A stretch of 64,000 bases of DNA from JACPFV01 sp038043245. Lineage in GTDB: Bacteria; Pseudomonadota; Gammaproteobacteria; Nevskiales; Nevskiaceae. The stretch covers positions 248,001 to 312,000 of the forward strand of contig JBBTCH010000002.1 in the NCBI GenBank assembly GCA_038043245.1, in the 5' to 3' direction. A program made the position numbers and the translations under genes. A model generated the notes under the pieces. The model did not search any database and was not told the DNA's origin. It saw only the letters and a list, made by a program, of their open reading frames with translations. Of this stretch, positions 8,230 to 16,365 are shown piece after piece; within the stretch, counting starts at the first letter, position 1, and every line of letters begins with the position of its first letter.

Positions 8230-8670
8230 TCAATTCGCTTCCAGCCAGAACGTCACCGGGCCGTCATTCACCAGACTCACCTGCATGTCAGCGCCGAATC
8301 CGCCGGCGGCGACCGTCGGATGCGCGGCACGAGCCAGCGTCAGCAGATGCTCGAACAGGACTTTTGCCCGCGCCGGCTCAGCGGCGGTACTGAAGCCCGC
8401 GCGCGTGCCACTGTCGGTATCAGCTGCCAGCGTGAACTGCGGCACCAGCAACAGCCCGCCGCCGGTATCACGTAGTGAGCGATTCATGCGGCCCTCGGTA
8501 TCAGCGAACACGCGATAGCTGAGCAGGCGTTCAAGCAGGCGCGCGGCCTGCGCTTCGTTATCGTCGCGTTGCACACCCACCAGTACCAGCAGGCCGGCCC
8601 TGATCTGCGCAATCTCGCGCGCGTTCACGCTCACTGCGGCATGCGTGACGCGCTGCAATAGTCCGATCAT
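8230..8670 (-). CDS. dtd: D-aminoacyl-tRNA deacylase
   Basis: Removes D-amino acids, and glycine from tRNA-Ala, mischarged onto tRNA. The ATG at 8670 yields the family start MIGLLQRVTHAAV and 146 residues, the usual length. The catalytic-site loop reads PQFTLAADT (the more common form is SQFTL), keeping the key threonine. The cross-subunit GPVT motif is present near the C-terminus. An in-frame start at 8703 would only add an unconserved tail. It leads the dtd-hisB-hisH run. Confidence 0.93.
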   Translation of the reverse strand: MIGLLQRVTHAAVSVNAREIAQIRAGLLVLVGVQRDDNEAQAARLLERLLSYRVFADTEGRMNRSLRDTGGGLLLVPQFTLAADTDSGTRAGFSTAAEPARAKVLFEHLLTLARAAHPTVAAGGFGADMQVSLVNDGPVTFWLEAN

Positions 8671-8754
8671 GGACGACATTCTGGCGCATGCCGCGTAGGA
8701 CATGGATTACGTGGCACGTCGGCAACCGCTGGCTGTGGTGTTAGTAGAGAAAAC

Positions 8755-8941
8755 AGATAGTGGACCAGCGGCGCCATGGACAGGGACACCAAGGACGGTA
8801 ACGGTGCCGCACCAAGGACGGATTGGAATGCAGGATGCACACCCCGGCTCTTGTTCGTCGAGTACCAGGACGATTCGGCGAACAAGCGGGGTGATGGTTT
8901 CTCCTCCCTCCTAAGCCCGGCTTAACCGCCGGGCTTTTTTT
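8755..8941 (+). ncRNA. Candidate CsrA/RsmA-binding small RNA (RsmZ/CsrB-like)
   Basis: A stretch without protein genes containing about nine GGA trinucleotides in 130 nt, several in short hairpin loops. These are CACC/GGTG around AAGGAC (8787-8806), CCAA/TTGG around GGACGGA (8812-8826), and TGC-AGGAT-GCA (8829-8839). A longer hairpin follows, CCCCG plus CTTGTTCG (8842-8857) pairing with CGAACAAG plus CGGGG (8879-8891), with another AGGA in its apex. A pyrimidine-rich single-stranded run and a rho-independent terminator end it. GGA-in-loop arrays with a 3' terminator are the hallmark of RNAs that titrate CsrA/RsmA. The 5' end is a guess; no GacA-box (TGTAAG-N6-CTTACA) was found upstream. Confidence 0.6.
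8914..8941 (+). terminator. Rho-independent terminator of the candidate sRNA
   Basis: An 8-bp GC-rich stem (AGCCCGGC at 8914-8921, GCCGGGCT at 8928-8935) with a 6-nt loop, continued by an uninterrupted T-run to 8941. This is one of the clearest intrinsic terminators in the window. Confidence 0.88.
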
Positions 8942-8943
8942 AG

Positions 8944-8998
8944 GCCCAATTCGCCTCAGCGAATTGGGCACTAACCCCCGCAGTCTTCTGGCGGGGGT
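8944..8998. other. Two further perfect hairpins in tandem
   Basis: Directly after the sRNA terminator comes a perfect 11-bp stem with a CTCA loop (GCCCAATTCGC at 8944-8954, GCGAATTGGGC at 8959-8969). It is followed by an 8-bp stem (ACCCCCGC at 8974-8981, GCGGGGGT at 8991-8998). They may back up the terminator, insulate the next gene, or be part of a repeat. No T-run follows either stem. Confidence 0.5.
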
Positions 8999-9043
8999 GC
9001 TGGGTTACAGAATGAACTCCCCCGCAATCTTTACAATCTCCTG

Positions 9044-9907
9044 ATGCGCGTCCTGTTCCACTTGCTGGCCTGGTTACCGCTGCCAGCCTTGCAGGCGCTG
9101 GGCGGCTTCGCCGGCTGGCTGTTGTGGGTCACACACTCCTCGCGCAGACAGGTTGCGCTGCGCAACATCAGCCAGTGCATGCCCGAGCTGAGCGCCAGCG
9201 AGCAGCAACGAATCGCGCGGGCGTCGCTGGCGCATGAATTCAGCACCTATCTTGAAACCGCGCGCGTCTGGCTCGGCCCGGCCGAATCCGTCAAGGCCGC
9301 GGTCAAGGAGTGGCGCGGGATCGAGGCCCTGGACCGCGCCTTCGCCAGGGGCAAGGGCGTGATCCTGTTGACCCTGCATCAGGGTGCGTTCGAGGCCGTC
9401 GCGATTCCGATGTCCGGCAACTATCCGTTCTACGGGTTGTACAAGCCGCAGAAAGGCGTGATCAACGAGCTGTCCCTGCGCGGCCGCTGCCGTTTTGGCG
9501 GGCGCATGGAAATCGCCGAAGCCGGCGTGCGCAAGGCGGCGTTGCCGCTGCTGGCACAGGGTCAGGGCGTCTACTACATGCCGGATCACGATCCGCCACG
9601 CGGCCGTGGAATATTCGCGCCGTTCATGGGCATTGACGCGCATACGCCGACGCTGATCGCCAAGCTGTTGCGCTTATCCGGCGCGCCGGTGGTGTTCATG
9701 TTCGGCGAACGCCTGCCGCACGCAGGCGGATACATCGCCCACTACTTCGATGCGCCTGCGGGGATTTACGACTCCGACCCGCTGGTGGCGACGACCGCGA
9801 TGAATCAAGGGCTGGAGCAATGCGTGCGCGCCTGCCCGGAACAGTACTGGTGGGGCTACAAGCGTTTCCGTCGCCGGCCGCCGGGCGAACCGGATTTTTA
9901 TAAGTAG
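9044..9907 (+). CDS. LpxL/HtrB-family lysophospholipid/lipid A acyltransferase
   Basis: An inner-membrane acyltransferase of the family that adds secondary acyl chains to lipid A. The 287 residues include an N-terminal hydrophobic anchor (1-30), the HX4E catalytic motif as HQGAFE (His112, Glu117), the DHDPPRGRG segment, and the C-terminal PEQYWWGYKRFRRRP signature. Whether it is the lauroyl or myristoyl enzyme cannot be read. No Shine-Dalgarno precedes the ATG; a TACAAT hexamer ends 6 nt before it, so a leaderless message is possible. Confidence 0.88.
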   Translation: MRVLFHLLAWLPLPALQALGGFAGWLLWVTHSSRRQVALRNISQCMPELSASEQQRIARASLAHEFSTYLETARVWLGPAESVKAAVKEWRGIEALDRAFARGKGVILLTLHQGAFEAVAIPMSGNYPFYGLYKPQKGVINELSLRGRCRFGGRMEIAEAGVRKAALPLLAQGQGVYYMPDHDPPRGRGIFAPFMGIDAHTPTLIAKLLRLSGAPVVFMFGERLPHAGGYIAHYFDAPAGIYDSDPLVATTAMNQGLEQCVRACPEQYWWGYKRFRRRPPGEPDFYK

Positions 9908-9997
9908 GCCGTCTGTGTAGAATCCGCGCGCTGGAACTTTTGCGCACCGCGATTTGTCTGACGGCGCGCTTCATCAAAAAAACGAAAGGTCCTAATC

Positions 9998-10930
9998 ATG
10001 CAAGGCGAAATCCTCATCGAGGCGCGCCAGCTGTCGCGGCGCTATGGCCCGACGCTGGCGGTGTCCGACCTCAATCTCACCCTGCGCAAGGGCGAGATCA
10101 TCGGCCTGCTCGGCCCCAACGGCGCCGGCAAATCCACCACGCTGAAGATGCTCGCCGGCTGTCTGGCGCCGAGCGCGGGCGACATTCGCATCAACGGCAT
10201 CAGCCTGCGCGAAGAACCCAAGATCGCCAAGACCCATCTCGGCTATCTGCCGGAACAACCGCCGGTATATCCGGAACTGTCGGTGGACGAATATCTCGAC
10301 TACTGCGCCGGCCTGCACGGCATGGCGCGCAACGCACGCGCCGCCGCCGTCGCGCAATCCAAGAACGCCTGTGGCCTCAATGAGGTCGCGCGCCGCAACA
10401 TCGGCAATTTATCCAAAGGGTTTCAGCAGCGCGTCGGCCTGGCGCAGGCGATCATCCATCGCCCGCCGGTGATCATTCTCGACGAGCCCACCGTCGGCCT
10501 CGACCCCAACCAGATCCGCGAAATCCGCGCGCTGATCATCGAGCTGGGGAAATCACACTCGGTGATCCTGTCCAGCCACATCCTCCCCGAGATTCAAGCC
10601 GTGTGTCAGCGCGTGATGATCATTTCGCGCGGCCGCGTGGTTTACAACGAGCCGGTGGCTGACGCCGCCGCGTTCGACAGCGTGACGGTGCGTCTGCGCC
10701 GCGGCTCCAAGGCTCTACTCGCCGGCGTGCCGGGCGCCGGTGCGGTCGCCGAAATCGGTGAGGGCCGTTACCGCGTCGCCGTCGTTGCCGGTACCGACCC
10801 TCGCGAAGCCATTGCCGAGGCCGCCGCGCGTCGAGATTGGGGATTGATCGAGCTGCGCGCCGAACAGAAAACCCTGGAAGAGATCTTTGTCGAACTCACC
10901 TCGGGTGAGGAAGTGAGAGCCGCAGCATGA
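9998..10930 (+). CDS. ABC transporter ATPase, GldA-like
   Basis: The ATPase of an ABC-2 type exporter. Walker A is GPNGAGKST (39-47), the signature is LSKGFQQRVGLAQ, and Walker B is IILDEPTVGLDP. A C-terminal extension of about 90 residues after the ATPase core is typical of the GldA/NatA/NosF group. It is the first gene of a four-gene set with a permease, a GldG-domain protein and a DUF4340 protein, joined by overlaps or gaps of a few bases. The substrate is unknown; homologues in Bacteroidetes are needed for gliding. Confidence 0.9.
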   Translation: MQGEILIEARQLSRRYGPTLAVSDLNLTLRKGEIIGLLGPNGAGKSTTLKMLAGCLAPSAGDIRINGISLREEPKIAKTHLGYLPEQPPVYPELSVDEYLDYCAGLHGMARNARAAAVAQSKNACGLNEVARRNIGNLSKGFQQRVGLAQAIIHRPPVIILDEPTVGLDPNQIREIRALIIELGKSHSVILSSHILPEIQAVCQRVMIISRGRVVYNEPVADAAAFDSVTVRLRRGSKALLAGVPGAGAVAEIGEGRYRVAVVAGTDPREAIAEAAARRDWGLIELRAEQKTLEEIFVELTSGEEVRAAA

Positions 10931-11670
10931 AAAACATCCTGACCATTGCGCGCAACGAGTTGCGCCGCATCTTTGTCTCGCCACTGGCCTGGGCGGTGCT
11001 GGCCGTGGTGCAGCTGATCCTCGGTTTCGTCTTCATCAACCTGCTGATCGACTACGCGCGCAACGCCGAGATGGGCGACCAGTTCACCGGTGTGTCCGAT
11101 TACATGGGCGGCGCGCTCTACGGTTTCGCCACCATCGTTCTGCTGCTGGTGATGCCGCTGATGACCATGCGGCTGTTCGCGGAAGAGCGAAAGTCCGGCA
11201 GCCTGACGCTGTTGCTGAGCGCGCCGGTGTCGCTGACCGAGATCGTGCTGGGCAAGTTCCTTGGCCTGTTCGGTTTCATGCTGGCGATGCTGGCGCTGAT
11301 CGCCCTGATGCCGCTTTCACTCCTGCCCGGCACTGATCTTGATGTCGGCCGCATCGCCGCCGGCCTGCTGGGCGTGCTGCTGATCATGATGTCCTTCGGC
11401 GCCGCCGGCCTGTTCGTGTCCTCGCTGACACGCGAACCGACCATCGCCGCGGTTGGCAGCTTCGGCCTGCTGCTGCTGGTGTGGCTGTCGCAGATCCTGT
11501 CGTACCAGGACTTCCCCGGCGCCGAGGTGTTCGGTTATCTCTCACTGATCGGCCATTACGAAGACCTGCGCCGCGGTGTGTTCGATTCCGCCGACGTCAT
11601 CTACTACCTGCTGTTCACCGCCCTGTTCCTCGGCTTCACCGTGCAGCGGCTGGATCTGGAAAGAAACTGA
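10927..11670 (+). CDS. ABC-2 type permease, GldF-like
   Basis: A 247-residue membrane protein with six hydrophobic segments, starting MKNILTIARNELRRIFVSPLAW, the usual opening of ABC-2 permeases. The middle carries the LFAEERKSGSLTLLLSAPVS stretch seen in GldF-like permeases. Its ATG overlaps the ATPase stop (ATGA). It would form the membrane pore for the preceding ATPase. Confidence 0.9.
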   Translation: MKNILTIARNELRRIFVSPLAWAVLAVVQLILGFVFINLLIDYARNAEMGDQFTGVSDYMGGALYGFATIVLLLVMPLMTMRLFAEERKSGSLTLLLSAPVSLTEIVLGKFLGLFGFMLAMLALIALMPLSLLPGTDLDVGRIAAGLLGVLLIMMSFGAAGLFVSSLTREPTIAAVGSFGLLLLVWLSQILSYQDFPGAEVFGYLSLIGHYEDLRRGVFDSADVIYYLLFTALFLGFTVQRLDLERN

Positions 11671-11672
11671 AC

Positions 11673-13013
11673 ATGAACAAGAAACAAGTTCTCATCCAAC
11701 AACTCATCAGCTTCGGGCTGTTCCTGTTCGTCGTCATCGCGCTCGGCTGGCTGTCGGTGCGCTACAAGACCGAGCTCGACTGGACCGCCGGCAAGCGCAA
11801 CACCCTGACCGAAGCCAGCGTGAAGCAGCTCGAGTCGATGAAAGACCCGATCAAGTTCCTGGTGTTCATGTATCCGCGCTCGGAGATCCGCCAGAGCATC
11901 GAAGCAGACTTGGAAAAATACCGCCGGGTCAAACCGGATATCACGGTGGAGTTCATCGACCCGTCGACGTCACCGCAGAAAGTGAAGGAATACAACATCG
12001 GCCAGGCCGGTGAGCTGGTCGCGGAGTACCAAGGCCGTCACGAAAACCTCAATGCCACCACCGAGCCGATCGTCACCGGCGCGCTGCAGCGGCTGAGCTA
12101 CGCCGGCGAACGCTGGGTCGTATTCCTCGAAGGCCATGGCGAGCGCAGCATTGACGACAACGAACGCGATGGCTACGGCAAATTCGCGCAGTCGCTGCGC
12201 GACAAGGGCCTCAAGGTGCAGGCGCTGAATCTCGCCAAGAACGCCAGCGTTCCGGACAACGCCGCGGCACTCGTGATCGCCGCGCCGGGCAAATCCCTGC
12301 TTGAAGGCGAGGCAAAGATCGTCGCGGAATACGTGGCCAATGGCGGCAACCTGCTGTGGCTGGCCGACCCCGAAAACGCGCCGGGCATGGACGCCGTTGC
12401 GAAAACCCTGGGCCTGACCTGGCTCAACGGCACCGGCATCCTGCTTGATTCGGCCGCGCTGGGACTGCCGCCGTTTGTCTACGTCACCACTGAATATCCG
12501 GCCAATCTGGTGACCAAGGATTTTCAGGAGAACGCCCTGTTCCCGCTGGTGCGCGGCCTGACGTTCAAACCCGCCAACGGTTTCGAGGCGCAGCCCCTGC
12601 TGACCACCACCGAGAACGCCTGGCTGGAAACCGGCGCTATCGAAGGCTCGTTGGAGCTCAACGAAAATCGCGGCGATACCAAAGGACCGCTGATGCTCGG
12701 CGCCACTTTTACGCGCACCGCCAAGGTCAAAAACGAAGACCGGCCGCAGCGCGTTGCGGTGATCGGCGACAGCGATTTCCTGTCCAACAGTTATATCGGC
12801 CAACTCGGCAACGGCCTGCTGGGTCTGAATTTGGTGCAGTGGCTGGCCTCGCGTGACGCACAGTTGAATATTGACGTGCCCAAGGCGCCGGACCGCTCGC
12901 TGGAACTGCCGGGCTGGGGATTCGTGCTGATCTACGTGGGCTTTGCCTTCCTGATCCCGGCAGGCCTGCTGGGTTTTGGCATCACCCGCTGGGCGATCCG
13001 CCGGCGTCGCTGA
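11673..13013 (+). CDS. GldG-family ABC-associated protein (ABC_transp_aux)
   Basis: 446 residues from the ATG at 11673, two bases after the permease stop. It has one N-terminal membrane anchor, a large periplasmic region with the ABC_transp_aux/GldG pattern (KDPIKFLVFMYP, VEFIDPS, VVFLEGHGERS, LLWLADPE, VAVIGDSDFLSN), and a C-terminal anchor just before the arginine-rich end. The family always accompanies GldA/GldF-type transporters and is thought to be an extracytoplasmic partner. The in-frame sequence upstream of 11673 overlaps the permease and is not conserved-looking. Confidence 0.88.
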   Translation: MNKKQVLIQQLISFGLFLFVVIALGWLSVRYKTELDWTAGKRNTLTEASVKQLESMKDPIKFLVFMYPRSEIRQSIEADLEKYRRVKPDITVEFIDPSTSPQKVKEYNIGQAGELVAEYQGRHENLNATTEPIVTGALQRLSYAGERWVVFLEGHGERSIDDNERDGYGKFAQSLRDKGLKVQALNLAKNASVPDNAAALVIAAPGKSLLEGEAKIVAEYVANGGNLLWLADPENAPGMDAVAKTLGLTWLNGTGILLDSAALGLPPFVYVTTEYPANLVTKDFQENALFPLVRGLTFKPANGFEAQPLLTTTENAWLETGAIEGSLELNENRGDTKGPLMLGATFTRTAKVKNEDRPQRVAVIGDSDFLSNSYIGQLGNGLLGLNLVQWLASRDAQLNIDVPKAPDRSLELPGWGFVLIYVGFAFLIPAGLLGFGITRWAIRRRR

Positions 13014-13014
13014 A

Positions 13015-13839
13015 ATGAAACGCGCCCAGCTCAATGCCGCGCTAGCGGCGGTCGCCGTCGGCCTCGCCGTCGCGGTTTTCTTCAGCCAGGAAAAGGAAGA
13101 AAAAGGTCCGCCGCTGACCGCGCTCGGCAGTAACGGCCTCACCCGCATCGCCATCGAACACCCGGGCGCACCGGTGATCCGCCTCGAGAAGAAAGACGAG
13201 CGCTGGCAGATGACCGCGCCGGTCAATGCCGTGGTCGACAGCTACGAGATCAACGGATTGCTCGGCCTGTCCGAACTGCCGACCCAGTCAAAGATCGATC
13301 TGGCGCAGGTACAGCTGAGAGCGCTGGAGCTGGATCCGCCGCAATATCGCATCACCCTCAACGATACCGTGCTGGAATTCGGCGGTGTCGAGCCGCTCAA
13401 GTACTACCGCTACATCAAGACTGGCGACGCAATCTATCTGGTGGATGATCCGCCCAGCGCAGCGCTGGACAAGGACTACGCCGACCTCGTTTCCAAGAAC
13501 CTGATTCCCGAAGGCGCGGAGATCGTGAAGGTCGAAGCACCGAAGTTGAGCGTGAACAAGGACACTAAGGATTCAGCTGGTTTGCTGGCGTCCTGGAAAA
13601 ACGCCAAATCCATGTGGAACGAGCGCGCGCCCGACACGGTGAGACACAAAGGCGATGCGGTCACCGTCACGCTCAAGGACCGCGCCTTGAAGTTTGTGGT
13701 GGTCGAACGCGATCCGCAGTTCAAGCTGCATTCGCCAGAAGTTGGCATCAACTATGTGCTGTCGAAAGCGCTGGAAAACGAACTGCTGAAGCTGCCGGAA
13801 CCGTCGAAGGCCGAAGAGAAGAAAGAAGAAAAGAAATAA
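13015..13839 (+). CDS. DUF4340 domain protein
   Basis: 274 residues with an N-terminal hydrophobic anchor (about 5-22), then a periplasmic beta-rich domain with the DUF4340 pattern (VIRLEKKDERWQMTAPV, VDSYEINGLL, YLVDDP). The C-terminus is unusually rich in lysine and glutamate. It is the last gene of the ABC set. DUF4340 proteins are regularly found with GldG-like proteins, so a shared envelope complex is likely, with unknown function. Confidence 0.85.
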   Translation: MKRAQLNAALAAVAVGLAVAVFFSQEKEEKGPPLTALGSNGLTRIAIEHPGAPVIRLEKKDERWQMTAPVNAVVDSYEINGLLGLSELPTQSKIDLAQVQLRALELDPPQYRITLNDTVLEFGGVEPLKYYRYIKTGDAIYLVDDPPSAALDKDYADLVSKNLIPEGAEIVKVEAPKLSVNKDTKDSAGLLASWKNAKSMWNERAPDTVRHKGDAVTVTLKDRALKFVVVERDPQFKLHSPEVGINYVLSKALENELLKLPEPSKAEEKKEEKK

Positions 13840-13862
13840 CCAGCACGGCACACTGTCGGCCG

Positions 13863-14681
13863 ATGCCAGAGCTCCCCGAAGTCGAAACCGTCCGCCGCGG
13901 CATCGCGCCATACGTCGTCGGCAAAACCATCACCAGAGTCGTGGTGCGCGATCGCCGCCTGCGCTGGCCGGTACCGAAAGGTTTTGAGAAATTCGCAAAA
14001 GGCCGGCGCATCGCTGGTACGGACCGGCGCGGCAAATACCTGATCCTGATCCTCGATAACCAAGGCCGCATCCTGATCCACCTCGGTATGTCCGGACGTC
14101 TGTTCACGCTCAAACCGGGGCAGCTGCTGAAAAAACACGACCACCTCGATATCGAGCTGTCCGGCGACGTGCTGCTGCGCTTCAACGATCCACGCCGTTT
14201 CGGAGCCGTGCTGCCATGGCCAGCGACGCAAAAAACACACCCGCTGATGGAGACGATGGGGCCTGAGCCGTTCTCCGATGAATTCGACGGCGAGTACCTG
14301 TTCCAGCTTTCGCGCAGCCGCAGCGCTCCGGTGAAAAGTTTCGTCATGGATGGCCGCGTGGTCGTCGGCGCCGGCAACATCTACGCCGCCGAAGCGCTGT
14401 TCCGCAGCGGTGTGCGGCCGTCAAAACCCGCCGGACGGCTGACGCGCGCGCAATGCGACACGCTGGCTGCGAATATTCGTGCCGTACTGGCCGAGGCGGT
14501 CGAGCAGGGCGGCACGACCTTGCGAGATTTCTTCGGCGCTGACGGCGAACCCGGATATTTCCAGCAGAAACTGTTCGTCTACGGCCGCGAAGGCGAAGCC
14601 TGTCTGAAGTGCCGCGCAAAAATCCGACGTGTCATCATCGGCCAGCGTTCGAGTTTCTTCTGCCCACGGTGCCAAAAATGA
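13863..14681 (+). CDS. mutM: Formamidopyrimidine-DNA glycosylase
   Basis: Removes 8-oxoguanine and FaPy lesions and nicks the strand. The start MPELPEVETVRRG supplies the catalytic Pro and Glu after Met removal. The C-terminal zinc finger is complete, with CLKC and CPRC separated by 16 residues, and the GAGNIYAAEALF helix-hairpin is present. The 272 residues fit the family. It starts 23 nt after the DUF4340 gene and overlaps the next gene by ATGA. Confidence 0.97.
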   Translation: MPELPEVETVRRGIAPYVVGKTITRVVVRDRRLRWPVPKGFEKFAKGRRIAGTDRRGKYLILILDNQGRILIHLGMSGRLFTLKPGQLLKKHDHLDIELSGDVLLRFNDPRRFGAVLPWPATQKTHPLMETMGPEPFSDEFDGEYLFQLSRSRSAPVKSFVMDGRVVVGAGNIYAAEALFRSGVRPSKPAGRLTRAQCDTLAANIRAVLAEAVEQGGTTLRDFFGADGEPGYFQQKLFVYGREGEACLKCRAKIRRVIIGQRSSFFCPRCQK

Positions 14682-15982
14682 CTGACCTGCTCGCCCAACC
14701 CCTGAAGCTGCCCTGCGGCGCGACGCTGCCCAACCGCCTGTGCAAGGCGGCGATGACCGAAGGGCTGGCCGACGCAAGATTACGCGCGACCGCACGACAC
14801 GAGAATCTGTATCGGCTGTGGTCGCAGGGCGGGTCTGGATTGCTGCTCACCGGCAATGTGCAGATTGACCGCCGCGTGCTGGAGCGGCCGGGCAACGTCG
14901 CCATTGATGTCAGCGCCGGCGGCGATTCAGCGGAATCGCGCGCCGCGCTCAAGCGCTGGGCGCAGGCCGGCACCGTCGCCGGCAACCATCTGTGGATGCA
15001 GATTGCCCACGCCGGTCGCCAGTCGCCACGCTACGTGACCATGCAGCCGCTGGCACCCTCGGCAGTGCAGCTCGAGATCGTCGGCAATTACGGCCGGCCG
15101 CGTGCCATTACCGAAGACGAGATCCTCGACTTCATCCTGCGTTTCGCCAAAGTCGCCGTGGTCGCCCGCGAAACCGGATTCACCGGCGTGCAGATCCATT
15201 CGGCGCACGGCTATCTGCTGTCATCGTGGTTGTCGCCGGTCACCAACCAGCGCACTGACGCCTGGGGCGGATCGCTGGAAAATCGCGCGCGTTTCCTGCT
15301 CGAGACCCTGAGGGCGGTGCGCAAAGCGGTCGGTAACGATTTCCCGGTCGGCGTCAAACTGAATTCGGACGATTTCCGCAAAGGCGGCTTCTCGCACGAG
15401 GAATGCCTCAAGGTCGTCGCCATGCTCAACGGCGCGCAGATCGATCTGCTGGAAATCTCCGGCGGCACTTACGAACAGCCGCGACTGCTGGGTTTCGACA
15501 TCCACACCCGCACCGCAACGCCGGCGAAAGAGAGCACGAAGAAGCGCGAAGCTTATTTTCTCGACTACGCCGCGGCCATCCGCAAGGTGGCGAAGATGCC
15601 GCTGATGGTCACCGGCGGATTCCGCACGCGCGCCGGCATGGAAGCGCCGCTGGCAGCGGGCGAATGTGACGTCATCGGCCTCGGCCGGCCGCTGTGCACC
15701 GACGCGGATTTTCCCAAGCGCCTGCTGGCGCGCCAGACCGACACGGCGCCCGCCTACGAAAGAACGCTGATGCTCAAACCCAGCGGCTGGCTGTCGCCCA
15801 CGAGTTCGATTCTGTTGTTTCGGCTGGTGAACGTACTCGGCTCGCAGGCCTGGTACTACATCCAGCTGTTCCGCCTGGCCGATCGCGGCGCGCCGCAACT
15901 GAATCTCGGCGTGCTGGGCTGCTTCTTCCGCTATTTCGCCGACGAATACTGGACTGCGCTGCGCGTGAAGCTGGCCCGCTAG
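14678..15982 (+). CDS. NADH:flavin oxidoreductase (Old Yellow Enzyme family)
   Basis: 434 residues of an FMN-dependent TIM-barrel ene-reductase. Family marks are LPNRLCKAAMTEGLAD, the substrate-binding HAGRQSP, GVQIHSAHGYLLSSWLSP, TDAWGGSLENRARF, and the phosphate-binding MVTGGFRTR and DVIGLGRPL. The C-terminal tail of about 80 residues is aromatic-rich. It overlaps mutM by ATGA. Its stop shares CTAG with apaG on the other strand. The natural substrate is unknown. Confidence 0.93.
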   Translation: MTDLLAQPLKLPCGATLPNRLCKAAMTEGLADARLRATARHENLYRLWSQGGSGLLLTGNVQIDRRVLERPGNVAIDVSAGGDSAESRAALKRWAQAGTVAGNHLWMQIAHAGRQSPRYVTMQPLAPSAVQLEIVGNYGRPRAITEDEILDFILRFAKVAVVARETGFTGVQIHSAHGYLLSSWLSPVTNQRTDAWGGSLENRARFLLETLRAVRKAVGNDFPVGVKLNSDDFRKGGFSHEECLKVVAMLNGAQIDLLEISGGTYEQPRLLGFDIHTRTATPAKESTKKREAYFLDYAAAIRKVAKMPLMVTGGFRTRAGMEAPLAAGECDVIGLGRPLCTDADFPKRLLARQTDTAPAYERTLMLKPSGWLSPTSSILLFRLVNVLGSQAWYYIQLFRLADRGAPQLNLGVLGCFFRYFADEYWTALRVKLAR

Positions 15983-16365
15983 TTCAACGCGCTCGGCATC
16001 GCCAGCCGGAACGGCTGGATCAGCGCGTCGAATTTCTCGCCGCCGTCCTGCACCACCATGTTGAACTCGCCGTGCATGGTTCCGACCGGCGTATCGAGCG
16101 GACAGGCGCTGGTGTATTCAAACTGCTCACCGGGCTTGAGCACCGGCTGATAGCCGACCACGCCGGGGCCACGAACGTGTTCGACTTTTCCGGCGCCGCT
16201 GGTGATCGCCCAGTGCCGTGAGATCAGCTGCACGGTTTCCTTGCCCTGATTCTCGATGCGCACGTGATAGGCGAACAGATACTGGTTGTTGTCCGGGTTG
16301 GACTGTTCCGGCACGAACTGCGGCCGCACCACGATGCGGATGCCGCGCGTAGTGGTGTCACTCAT
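15979..16365 (-). CDS. apaG: ApaG protein
   Basis: 128 residues, a fibronectin-like beta sandwich. The family pattern is complete: FVPEQSNPDNNQYLFAYHV, ISRHWAIT, a GPGVVGYQPVLKPGE segment, and CPLDTPVGTMHGEF. Originally linked to cobalt resistance and Ap4A; the biochemical role remains open. The start overlaps the sufT stop as TGATG, so the two are co-translated. Confidence 0.95.
   Translation of the reverse strand: MSDTTTRGIRIVVRPQFVPEQSNPDNNQYLFAYHVRIENQGKETVQLISRHWAITSGAGKVEHVRGPGVVGYQPVLKPGEQFEYTSACPLDTPVGTMHGEFNMVVQDGGEKFDALIQPFRLAMPSALN

Noticed and set aside
8741..8971. Small minus-strand frames across the candidate sRNA
   Set aside because: No ribosome binding site or family pattern; they run through the terminator and hairpins.
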